5,893 nt of DNA from an uncultured Actinomycetes bacterium. Lineage in GTDB: Bacteria > Actinomycetota > CALGFH01. The position numbers and the translations under genes were made by a program. Location of the stretch: NCBI GenBank assembly GCA_937881255.1, contig CALGFH010000286.1, forward strand, positions 1 to 5,893, in the 5' to 3' direction. This document shows, in pieces, positions 1 through 5,893 of the stretch (positions are counted from its first letter, which is position 1; the number at the start of each line of letters is the position of its first letter). The notes under the pieces were generated by a model. It did not search any database and was not told the origin of the DNA. It was given only the letters and a program-made list of their open reading frames with translations.

Positions 1-50
1 TAGTCGCCTACGACCATTGACCACAAGCCCACCCAATCGGAAGCAATCAT
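1..50. other. short non-coding edge, no gene seen
   Basis: This stretch lies downstream of the membrane-protein gene that ends at 51. By count about 26 of 50 bases are G or C, clearly less than the coding sequence beside it. I see no tRNA-like fold, no repeat, and no hairpin followed by a T-run on the minus strand that would mark a terminator. Confidence 0.5.
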
Positions 51-1037
51 CTAGCCGGTCACCGACCCGCCGAGGCGGGTCAGCAGGCCCACGAAGGCGG
101 CCTCGGAGAAGCCGACCGCGAACGCCACCGCGGCCACGCCGGCGGCGCCGCCGGCCACGGCGACCAGGCCGCCGTCGTCGATCAGGAAGGTGAGCACCCC
201 GGCGGCCACGCCGACCAGCACCTGGCCGACGAAGAAGAGCCAGAACTGGCGGGCCTGGGTGCCGAGGGTGACCTCGTCGCGGAGCCGGATGAGGCCGCCC
301 AGGGCGGCCCCGGCGGCGCCGGCGGCCGCGGCCGCCCAGAGCGCCTGGTCGTCGGCGGCCATCCCCGACACGGCCGCGGCGAAGGCGGCCACGGCCAGCA
401 GCAGGACCAGGATGGTCGGGGCCGTGACCCGCTGCTTGAGCGCCCACCGGGCCTTGTTGACGTGGGTCTGGGACTCCTTGGCGTGCATCAGCCGGGCCAG
501 CCGCTCGCGGGTCGCCTCGACCTCCTCGGGCCCGGCCGGCGGGGCGGCCTCGGGGTGGCGGGTGACCCCGCCGGGGAGCAGCGCCGGCAGCTCGTCGCCG
601 TACAGCGACCGCCAGGTGCTGACCGTGCCCGGCTGCTCGTCGTAGAGGTCGGCCAGCCGGCCGGCCAGGTAGGTCCGGTCGCCCAGCTCGATCAGCAGCC
701 GCTCCAGCTCGAAGCGGCGGCCCAGCAGCAGCTCCAGGGTCAGCGGCACCTCGGTGGGGAGGGCGATGCGCTCGCGCAGCTCCTGGAGCCGCCCGGTGAC
801 GGCCGCGGCCTGGGCCGGGTCCCCGCTGAGGTTGTGGGCGGCCCGCAGGTAGAGGGCGTCGGCGTCGACCACCAGCCGCAGGAAGACCTGGAGGTTCTTG
901 ACGAACTCGGCGTCGCCCGCGTCGGGGCTGCGCAGGCTCGGCTCCTCGCCCGTCTCGCGCCGCCCGTGGGCAAGCAGCCGCTCGAGCAGCCGCCGCTGGG
1001 CGAGCACGGCCTCGCTGAGCTCGGTGCTGGCGGGCAC
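51..1037 (-). CDS. uncharacterised protein with soluble N-terminal region and four C-terminal membrane helices
   Basis: I do not recognise a named family. Translation from the GTG at 1037 gives 328 residues. Residues 1-200 are soluble, mostly helical and rich in Leu, Arg and Glu, with a charged amphipathic helix at about 170-203. Residues 205-328 hold four likely membrane helices at about 205-227, 232-250, 265-286 and 290-318. The last two of each pair are Gly/Ala-rich. A GGLIRLRDE stretch follows helix 2, and a GFSEAAFVGLL motif lies near the C-terminus. From memory, similar 'GFSE' endings occur in uncharacterised bacterial membrane proteins with this C-terminal layout. There is no signal peptide, so the large N-terminal part is probably cytoplasmic. 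The open frame runs back to 1328, but that extension is antisense to the ligase gene, low in sense and lacks a ribosome site. The GTG at 1037 has an excellent one. It is transcribed divergently from the ligase operon. Function unknown. Confidence 0.82.
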   Translation of the reverse strand: MPASTELSEAVLAQRRLLERLLAHGRRETGEEPSLRSPDAGDAEFVKNLQVFLRLVVDADALYLRAAHNLSGDPAQAAAVTGRLQELRERIALPTEVPLTLELLLGRRFELERLLIELGDRTYLAGRLADLYDEQPGTVSTWRSLYGDELPALLPGGVTRHPEAAPPAGPEEVEATRERLARLMHAKESQTHVNKARWALKQRVTAPTILVLLLAVAAFAAAVSGMAADDQALWAAAAAGAAGAALGGLIRLRDEVTLGTQARQFWLFFVGQVLVGVAAGVLTFLIDDGGLVAVAGGAAGVAAVAFAVGFSEAAFVGLLTRLGGSVTG

Positions 1038-1043
1038 GGCCCA

Positions 1044-1052
1044 ACCTCCTCC
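1044..1052 (-). promoter_or_regulatory. strong ribosome binding site fixing the GTG start at 1037
   Basis: On the minus strand this reads GGAGGAGGT, six bases before GTG. It is a near-perfect Shine-Dalgarno match and decides the start against the much longer open frame. Confidence 0.85.
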
Positions 1053-1059
1053 ATCGGTC

Positions 1060-1075
1060 CTGCTCGGCTGAACAG
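1060..1075. repeat. imperfect 16-bp dyad, possible operator
   Basis: CTGCTCGGCTGAACAG is an inverted repeat with 6 of 8 pairs matching and no spacer. It overlaps the proposed minus-strand -10 box by two bases and would cover the start point of that transcript, a natural place for a repressor. Short dyads arise by chance, so this is only a candidate. It resembles the E. coli LexA box, but actinobacterial LexA uses a different site. Confidence 0.25.
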
Positions 1076-1079
1076 CATA
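1074..1079 (-). promoter_or_regulatory. candidate -10 box for the membrane-protein gene
   Basis: On the minus strand this reads TATGCT, fitting the TANNNT pattern of actinobacterial -10 boxes, about 37 bases upstream of the GTG start. No convincing -35 box sits 16-18 bases further upstream. The sequence there is AACCCG, so the promoter may be weak or need an activator. Confidence 0.35.
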
Positions 1080-1087
1080 AACCGGCG

Positions 1088-1117
1088 TTGACAGGCCGGG
1101 TTGCCGGACACAAAGAT
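1088..1117 (+). promoter_or_regulatory. candidate sigma-70-type promoter for the ligase/dehydrogenase operon
   Basis: A perfect TTGACA (1088-1093) is followed after 18 bases by AAAGAT (1112-1117), which keeps the important A at position 2 and T at position 6 of the -10 box. Transcription would begin near 1124, giving a leader of about 35 bases before the ATG at 1159. The -35 box lies only nine bases from the minus-strand -10 box, so the two divergent promoters would overlap and could be controlled together. Confidence 0.45.
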
Positions 1118-1141
1118 CCTGCGAGCGAAGGGGGTGCCCAG

Positions 1142-1162
1142 ATGGCACGGGACCAGCGATGA
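1142..1162 (+). CDS. possible six-codon leader ORF coupled to the ligase gene
   Basis: ATG GCA CGG GAC CAG CGA TGA would encode MARDQR. GAAGGGGG (1127-1134) lies seven bases before its ATG, a better ribosome site than the one in front of the ligase start. Its TGA overlaps the ligase ATG at 1159 as ATGA, the usual arrangement for translational coupling. It could be a leader that loads ribosomes onto the ligase gene. It could also be chance, or the true N-terminus separated by a sequencing frameshift. Confidence 0.25.
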   Translation: MARDQR

Positions 1163-2523
1163 GGCCGGGCATGCTGACCGTCGACGACCTGCGGGCCGAG
1201 GTCGAGGCCGGGCGGGTCGACACCGTGCTGCTGGCCATGACCGACATGCAGGGCCGGCTCCAGGGCAAGCGGCTGGCCGCCAGCCATTTCCTTGACGACG
1301 TGCTCACCCACAACGCCGAGGGCTGCAACTACCTGCTGGCCGTCGACGTCGACATGAACACCGTGTCCGGGTACGCGATGAGCTCCTGGGACCGGGGCTA
1401 CGGGGACTTCGTCTTCAAGCCGGACCTGTCGACGCTGCGGATGGTCCCCTGGCAGGAGGGCACCGCCCTGGTCATGTGCGATCTGGAGTGGGAGGACGGC
1501 AGCCCGGTGCTGGCCTCGCCCCGTGGGGTGCTGCGGCGGCAGCTGGAGCGGCTGGCCGAGCGGGGCTGGGCGGCCTACGCCGGCACCGAGCTCGAGTTCA
1601 TCGTGTTCCGCGACAGCTACGAGGAGGCCTTCGCCAAGGCCTACCGCGACCTGCGCCCGGCCAACGACTACAACGTCGACTACTCGCTGCTGGGCACGGC
1701 CCGGATCGAGCCGCTGCTGCGCCGCATCCGCAACTCCATGGCCGGGGCCGGCATGCGGGTCGAGTCGGCCAAGGGCGAGTGCAACTACGGCCAGCACGAG
1801 ATCGCCTTCCGCTACGCCGACGCCCTGGCCACCGCCGACGGGCACGCCATCTACAAGAACGGGGCCAAGGAGATCGCCGCCCAGGACGGCTGCAGCCTGA
1901 CCTTCATGGCCAAGTACAACGAGCGCGAGGGCAACTCCTGCCACATCCACTTCAGCCTGCGCGGCGCCGACGACGACGGGGCGGTGATGGCCGGGGACCG
2001 CCGGCATCACGGCTACTCGGAGCTGATGGAGCAGTTCCTGGCCGGGCAGCTGGCCTGCCTGCGCGAGCTGACCCTGTTCCTGGCCCCCAACGTGAACTCC
2101 TACAAGCGGTTCGCGGCCGGCAGCTTCGCCCCGACGGCGGTCGCCTGGGGCCACGACAACCGCACCTGCGCCCTCCGGGTGGTCGGCCACGGCCACTCGC
2201 TGCGGCTGGAGAACCGGGTCCCGGGCGGCGACGTCAACCCGTACCTGGCCCTGGCCGCGATCATCGCCGCCGGCCTCCACGGGGTCGACAAGGGCCTGGC
2301 CCTGGAGGACGAGTTCACCGGCAACGCCTATGTGGCCGACAAGCCGGCGGTGCCGAGGACGCTGCGCGAGGCCCGCGAGCTGTTCACCGGCAGCGAGATC
2401 GCCCGGCAGGCCTTCGGCGACGAGGTGGTCGACCACTACACCAACATGGCCACCGTCGAGCTGGACGCGTACGACGCCGCCGTGACCGACTGGGAGCGGT
2501 TCCGGGGCTTCGAGCGGTTGTGA
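1159..2523 (+). CDS. glutamine synthetase family protein, probable gamma-glutamyl-amine ligase
   Basis: Members join glutamate to ammonia or an amine using ATP, in the cytoplasm as large ring oligomers. The 454 residues fit: a beta-grasp N-terminal domain at about 18-110 (TDMQGRLQGKR at 28-38) and a catalytic domain from about 115. Conserved sites include metal-binding TELEF (143-147), GQHEI (211-215), the H-x-H of CHIHFSL (261-267), NSYKR (313-317), NR (334-335), and R349, E351, R353 with NPYLA (360-364). No NLYDLP-type adenylylation loop is seen, so it is not the classical adenylylated nitrogen-assimilation enzyme. The GNSCHIH form and the aldehyde dehydrogenase next door favour the PuuA/GlnA3/GlnA4/IpuC-type ligases; this role is inference and the amine is unknown. 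The start is 1159 or 1171. The second has GAGG six bases upstream, and both have modest ribosome sites. It ends inside the dehydrogenase start. Confidence 0.92.
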   Translation: MRPGMLTVDDLRAEVEAGRVDTVLLAMTDMQGRLQGKRLAASHFLDDVLTHNAEGCNYLLAVDVDMNTVSGYAMSSWDRGYGDFVFKPDLSTLRMVPWQEGTALVMCDLEWEDGSPVLASPRGVLRRQLERLAERGWAAYAGTELEFIVFRDSYEEAFAKAYRDLRPANDYNVDYSLLGTARIEPLLRRIRNSMAGAGMRVESAKGECNYGQHEIAFRYADALATADGHAIYKNGAKEIAAQDGCSLTFMAKYNEREGNSCHIHFSLRGADDDGAVMAGDRRHHGYSELMEQFLAGQLACLRELTLFLAPNVNSYKRFAAGSFAPTAVAWGHDNRTCALRVVGHGHSLRLENRVPGGDVNPYLALAAIIAAGLHGVDKGLALEDEFTGNAYVADKPAVPRTLREARELFTGSEIARQAFGDEVVDHYTNMATVELDAYDAAVTDWERFRGFERL

Positions 2524-3878
2524 GCCTGTTCGAGGTCGTCGACCCGGCCACCGAGGCGGTGATCGAGCGGCTGCCCGCGGCCACCGCCGACGACGCCGAC
2601 GCCGCGGTCGCCCGGGCCGCGGCCGCCTTCGAGGGCTGGCGGGCGGTCGCCCCGGCCGACCGTTCCCGGCTGCTGCGCCGCCTGGCCGAACGCCTCGACG
2701 CCGAGCGGGAGCGCCTGGCCCAGCTGGAGATGCGCAACACCGGCAAGCCGATCGGCGACGCCCGGGGCGAGATGGGCATGGTGGCCGACACCTTCGCCTA
2801 CTACGCCGGCGCGCCCGAGCGCCTGCTGGGCGACACCATCCCGGTGGCCGGCGGGGTCGACCTGACCTTCCGGGAGCCGCTTGGGGTGGTGGGGCTGATC
2901 GTGCCCTGGAACTTCCCGCTCACGATCGCCTCCTGGAAGCTGGCCCCGGCCCTGGCCGCCGGCAACACCGTCGTGCTCAAGCCGGCCGAGCTGACCCCCC
3001 TGACCGCCCTGGCCTTTCAGACCCTGGCCGAGGAGGCCGGCATCCCGCCGGGGGTGGTCAACGTGCTCGCCGGGCCGGGCCGGGTGGTCGGGCGGCGGCT
3101 GGTCGAGCACCCGGGCGTGGCCAAGATCGCCTTCACCGGCTCGACCGAGGTCGGGCGGGGGATCATGCAGGGGGCGGCCGGGACCATCAAGCGGGTCACC
3201 CTGGAGCTGGGCGGCAAGTCGGCCAACCTGGTCTTTGCCGACGCCGACCTCGCGGCGGCGGCCGCGGCCGCCCCCATGGCCGTGTTCGGCAACGCCGGCC
3301 AGGACTGCTGCGCCCGCTCCCGCATCCTGGTCGAGCGCCCGGCCATGGACGAGTTCCTGTCGCTGCTGGAGCCGGAGGTGACCGGGCTGGTGGTCGGCGA
3401 CCCGGCCGACGAGCGGACCCAGATGGGCCCGCTGATCTCGGCCGGTCAGCGCGAGACGGTGGCCAGCTTCGTGCCCGAGGGCACCCCGGTGGCGATCCGC
3501 GGCTCGGCCCCCCAGGGCAAGGGCTGGTGGTACCCGCCGACCGTGCTCACCGGGGTCGAGCCGGGCGACCGGGCGGCCACCGAGGAGATCTTCGGCCCGG
3601 TCGCGGTGGTGCTGGGTTTCGACGGCGAGGCCGAGGCGGTGCGGCTGGCCAACGCCAGCATCTACGGCCTCTCGGGCTCCATCTGGACCCGCGACCTGGG
3701 CCGCGCCCTGCGGGTGGCCAGGGCGCTGGAGACCGGCACCCTGTCGGTCAACTCCAACACCTCGGTCCGGGTCGCCACCCCCTTCGGCGGCTTCAAGCAG
3801 TCCGGGGTCGGCCGCGAGCTCGGCCCCCACGCCCTGGAGCACTACACCGAGCTGAAGAACGTCTTCATCGCCACCTGA
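2520..3878 (+). CDS. NAD(P)-dependent aldehyde dehydrogenase, aminobutyraldehyde-dehydrogenase-like
   Basis: The enzyme oxidises an aldehyde to its carboxylic acid with NAD(P)+ in the cytoplasm. The 452-residue protein has all core sites: oxyanion Asn131 in PWNFP, cofactor Lys154 in KPAE, FTGSTEVG (205-212), general-base Glu229 in LELGGK, nucleophile Cys263 in GQDCCA, Glu356 and Phe358 in EEIFGP, and GFKQSG (424-429). It is somewhat shorter than the usual 480-500 residues, with a short N-terminus and a trimmed stretch near 312-330. The YYAG segment (94-97) recalls PuuC, PatD and betaine-aldehyde types. The GTG start at 2520 overlaps the ligase stop as GTGA and lacks a good ribosome site, so translation is probably coupled. 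A gamma-glutamyl aminoaldehyde is a reasonable substrate given the partner gene, but sequence alone does not show it. The frame stays open far upstream only because of base composition. Confidence 0.93.
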   Translation: MSLFEVVDPATEAVIERLPAATADDADAAVARAAAAFEGWRAVAPADRSRLLRRLAERLDAERERLAQLEMRNTGKPIGDARGEMGMVADTFAYYAGAPERLLGDTIPVAGGVDLTFREPLGVVGLIVPWNFPLTIASWKLAPALAAGNTVVLKPAELTPLTALAFQTLAEEAGIPPGVVNVLAGPGRVVGRRLVEHPGVAKIAFTGSTEVGRGIMQGAAGTIKRVTLELGGKSANLVFADADLAAAAAAAPMAVFGNAGQDCCARSRILVERPAMDEFLSLLEPEVTGLVVGDPADERTQMGPLISAGQRETVASFVPEGTPVAIRGSAPQGKGWWYPPTVLTGVEPGDRAATEEIFGPVAVVLGFDGEAEAVRLANASIYGLSGSIWTRDLGRALRVARALETGTLSVNSNTSVRVATPFGGFKQSGVGRELGPHALEHYTELKNVFIAT

Positions 3879-3887
3879 GGCCCTGGG

Positions 3888-4901
3888 TCAGCCCTTGCCG
3901 GCCAGGTAGTCGCGGCCCAGCTGGCGCAGGCGGCCGTGGGTGCCGCGGTAGAGCTCCTGGGCGGGCAGCAGGTCCTTGCGGAGCTTGGACACGAAGGTGT
4001 AGTTGGGGTCGACCACGTTGGCCACCGGGGCCTCGGCGGCCTGGGTGAGCAGCTGGTAGGCGTCGAGCGGGTCGAGGCCCCACCCCTCCTGGAGCCACTG
4101 CACGAGGTCGACCTGGGAGATGCGGAAGGCGTCCTCCAGCGGGCGGGCCGACCCGGTGCTCATCAGGTGGCTGTCGCTCTCCAGCCGGGGCCAGGGCGTT
4201 GCCATCCCCTTGACCAGGTCGACGGCGATCACCGTGTCCATGGCCGCCTCGACGGCCACCCCGCAGCTCTCGCCCTCACCCTGCCGGCAGTGGCCGTCGC
4301 CGATCGAGAGCAGCGCCCCCTCGACGTTGACGCCCAGGTAGCAGGTGACCCCGGCCCGCATCTCGGGGGTGTCCATGTTGCCCCCGTGGGCGTCTGGGAC
4401 CAGCGACGAGCGGGCCTCGAAGGAGGCCGGGGCGACCCCGACGGTCCCGTGCATCGGGTCGAGCGGCAGCTCGACGGCGAGGTCGCCCCGTCGGGCCCGG
4501 AAGGTCACGGTCCGCCGGTCCCGGTCCACCTCGTACATCCAGACCACCTCGGGCAGCGGCTCCTGGAGCAGGGCGGTGGCATGGGTGCCGGTCAGGGCCC
4601 CGAACAGCGGGATGGTGGTCGAGGCGGCCCAGTCCCGCGACGGCTCGATCGAGACGAAGTGGACCGCCAGGGTGTCCCCGGGCTCGGCCCCCTCGACGTA
4701 GAACGGCCCCGTCTGCGGGTTGACGAAGGGGAACTCGACGACCCGGGAGACGAGGTCGTCCGGTCCCCGGACCCGCCCGCCGAAGGCGTCCTCGGTCCAC
4801 AGCTCCAGGATGCTGCCCGGCCGGACCCGGCGGACCGGCGGCACCCCGCCGAAGGTCCAGGCGAACTCCGCCGGGTCCGGCCGGTAGCTGAGCACCTCCA
4901 T
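3888..4901 (-). CDS. acetamidase/formamidase family amidohydrolase
   Basis: The FmdA/AmdA family hydrolyses small amides such as formamide or acetamide to the acid plus ammonia, in the cytoplasm and with bound metal. The 337-residue protein matches the family along its length: ELWTEDAF (33-40), NPQTGPFYVEGAEPGDTL (61-78), PMHGTVGVAP (149-158), HGGNMD (172-177), and GDGHCRQGEGESCG (201-214) followed by AVEAAMD. In the last motif the common GDGE reads GEGE, an Asp-to-Glu change at 209. The length is normal and there is no signal peptide. The ATG at 4901 has GGAGGA six bases upstream. It follows the permease gene by 15 bases on the same strand, so the two are almost certainly one operon. Beside a gamma-glutamyl ligase and an aldehyde dehydrogenase it may cut an amide made in that pathway. 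A simple role in releasing ammonia from imported amides is equally open. Confidence 0.9.
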   Translation of the reverse strand: MEVLSYRPDPAEFAWTFGGVPPVRRVRPGSILELWTEDAFGGRVRGPDDLVSRVVEFPFVNPQTGPFYVEGAEPGDTLAVHFVSIEPSRDWAASTTIPLFGALTGTHATALLQEPLPEVVWMYEVDRDRRTVTFRARRGDLAVELPLDPMHGTVGVAPASFEARSSLVPDAHGGNMDTPEMRAGVTCYLGVNVEGALLSIGDGHCRQGEGESCGVAVEAAMDTVIAVDLVKGMATPWPRLESDSHLMSTGSARPLEDAFRISQVDLVQWLQEGWGLDPLDAYQLLTQAAEAPVANVVDPNYTFVSKLRKDLLPAQELYRGTHGRLRQLGRDYLAGKG

Positions 4902-4907
4902 GTGCGC

Positions 4908-4913
4908 TCCTCC
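4908..4913 (-). promoter_or_regulatory. ribosome binding site of the amidohydrolase gene
   Basis: On the minus strand this reads GGAGGA, six bases before the ATG at 4901. It sits inside the 15-base gap after the permease stop codon, supporting one polycistronic message with independent initiation. Confidence 0.8.
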
Positions 4914-4916
4914 GTG

Positions 4917-5893
4917 TCAGCTCGGCACCGGCGTCTCGCCGGCGGGCTCGTCGGCGAACACCCGGCCCGTGTCGCGCAGCCGCTCGGGCCGGGTGCGCAT
5001 CAGGACGACCAGGTAGACCAGGCCGATCGCGTACCAGATGCCGACCACGGGGCCGACCAGGCTGATCGGGTAGGGGAGGGCGCTGACGAAGTCGAACGCC
5101 TGGATCCCCACGGCGGTCAGGAACGCGGGCAGGAAGGCGAGGATCCCCAGGACCGGGACCAGGCCGTGGAGCAGGGGGTTGAACTCGGACCGCCCCTCGC
5201 GCAGGTAGAAGACCAGGCAGGCCAGGTTCACCACCATGTAGATGGCGATGATGACCGCGGTGACGATGGTGCCGACCAGGGCGAAGGCGGTCAGCGGCTC
5301 GTACTGCAGCCCCAGCCAGACCGACACCACGACACCGACGACGAACTGGACGACCACGGCCACGTCCGGGGACCGCCAGCGCGGGTTGACGTGCTCCAGG
5401 GGCCGCGGCAGCACCCGGATCCGGCCGAGGGCGAACCAGGTCCTGGTGGCCGCGTTGGCCGAGGCGTTGGCGTTGGCGATGGCCGAGTTGGCGATGGCCA
5501 GGAACACCAGCACCCAGCCGACGCCCCAGGCCCCGCGGGCCAGGGCGTCCCAGGGGTTGCCCTCCCCCGAGGCCGGGAACTCGGCGAACCGGTCCGGACC
5601 GAAGGAGACGGTGGCCGCATAGGTGGTCAGCACGTAGAACACGCCGATGGCCAGGCAGGAGTAGATGACGGCCTGCCGGATGGTGCGCCGCGGGTCCTTG
5701 GCCTCCTCGGCCAAGGGGGCCGCGGCCTCGAAGCCGATGAAGGCCAGGATGGTGTAGACGGAGCCGGCGATGACTCCGGAGAGGCCGGTGAAGCCCTCCA
5801 CGTCGGCGTTCCCGGTGCCGAACACCGACAGGGTGTTGGCGTCGCCGGCCTGGAAGATCAGGGTGACGGCCAGGGCCGCGAACACCAGGATCT
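4917..5893 (-). CDS. APC-superfamily amino acid/amine permease, N-terminal part beyond the window
   Basis: This is an inner-membrane transporter of the amino acid-polyamine-organocation superfamily, usually a proton symporter or exchanger with 12 helices. The last 324 residues are visible. They hold part of one helix (1-16) and seven more at about 37-56, 73-95, 122-143, 178-195, 203-230, 243-262 and 278-298, matching family helices 5 to 12. Signature stretches are FIGFEAAAPLAEEAKDPRR (51-69), with its substrate-site GFE and charged loop, and NAATRTWFALGR (146-157) before LPRPLEHVNPRWRSP. The frame is open to the window edge, and the GTG at 5885 lies inside the membrane domain, so it is not the real start. 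A charged tail of about 25 residues ends the protein. It is first in an operon with the amidohydrolase. It may import the amine, amino acid or amide used by these enzymes; the substrate cannot be read from the sequence. Confidence 0.92.
   Translation of the reverse strand, partial: ILVFAALAVTLIFQAGDANTLSVFGTGNADVEGFTGLSGVIAGSVYTILAFIGFEAAAPLAEEAKDPRRTIRQAVIYSCLAIGVFYVLTTYAATVSFGPDRFAEFPASGEGNPWDALARGAWGVGWVLVFLAIANSAIANANASANAATRTWFALGRIRVLPRPLEHVNPRWRSPDVAVVVQFVVGVVVSVWLGLQYEPLTAFALVGTIVTAVIIAIYMVVNLACLVFYLREGRSEFNPLLHGLVPVLGILAFLPAFLTAVGIQAFDFVSALPYPISLVGPVVGIWYAIGLVYLVVLMRTRPERLRDTGRVFADEPAGETPVPS

Noticed and set aside
1060..1075. LexA (SOS) box
   Set aside because: CTG-N10-CAG resembles the E. 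coli site, but actinobacterial LexA binds a different consensus, and the neighbouring genes are not DNA-repair genes.
462..1091. Plus-strand open frame antisense to the membrane-protein gene
   Set aside because: It is Gly/Gln/Leu/Ala-rich with no recognisable domain, and lies opposite a gene with a clear start and membrane helices.
1038..1328. N-terminal extension of the membrane-protein gene
   Set aside because: It is antisense to the ligase gene and the intergenic region, has atypical Ser/Arg-rich content, and a GTG with a near-perfect ribosome site sits at 1037.
1476..2519. Upstream extension of the dehydrogenase frame through the ligase gene
   Set aside because: The translation is low-complexity Arg/Gly/Pro/Ala until residue Val at 2520, after which the family sequence begins. 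The open frame is a composition effect, not a fusion.
2436..3842. Long minus-strand open frame antisense to the aldehyde dehydrogenase
   Set aside because: It lies opposite a gene with every catalytic motif of its family. Its translation is rich in Gly, Arg, His and Pro with no domain, which is typical of shadow frames in very GC-rich DNA.
3879..3905. Intrinsic terminator between the convergent operons
   Set aside because: Short GGG/CCC pairings exist, but there is no stable stem followed by a T-run on either strand.

Overview
The window is very GC-rich, with G or C at almost every third codon position, frequent GTG starts and tightly packed genes. This points to a high-GC actinobacterium (Actinomycetota); nothing here fixes the lineage further. 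It holds four full-length genes and one gene cut by the right edge, with almost no intergenic space except a roughly 120-bp divergent promoter region.

Layout. Bases 1-50 are non-coding and visibly less GC-rich. Bases 51-1037 (minus) encode an uncharacterised 328-residue protein with a soluble helical N-terminal part and about four C-terminal membrane helices. Bases 1038-1158 separate it from a plus-strand pair. This gap carries a perfect TTGACA box, a minus-strand TATGCT box, an imperfect dyad and a possible six-codon leader ORF. Bases 1159-2523 encode a glutamine-synthetase-family ligase, and bases 2520-3878 an NAD(P)-dependent aldehyde dehydrogenase that overlaps it by 4 nt. After a 9-nt convergent junction, the minus strand carries an acetamidase/formamidase-family hydrolase (3888-4901). 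Upstream of it in the same transcript is an APC-superfamily amino acid/amine permease (4917 to beyond 5893).

How they may work together. The set of a non-classical glutamine-synthetase-like ligase, an aldehyde dehydrogenase and an APC permease is the hallmark of amine use by gamma-glutamylation, as in the Puu putrescine pathway, the GlnA3/GlnA4 enzymes of Streptomyces and the isopropylamine pathway. In this model the permease imports an amine, the ligase joins it to glutamate, an oxidase or aminotransferase not present here makes an aldehyde, and the dehydrogenase oxidises it to an acid. An amide hydrolase must then release glutamate. No PuuD-type hydrolase lies in the window, but an FmdA/AmdA-family amidase does. 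Whether it fills that step, or simply deamidates small amides to supply ammonia, is inference. The families are secure; the substrate is unknown. No RNA genes, mobile elements, CRISPR arrays or clear intrinsic terminators were seen.
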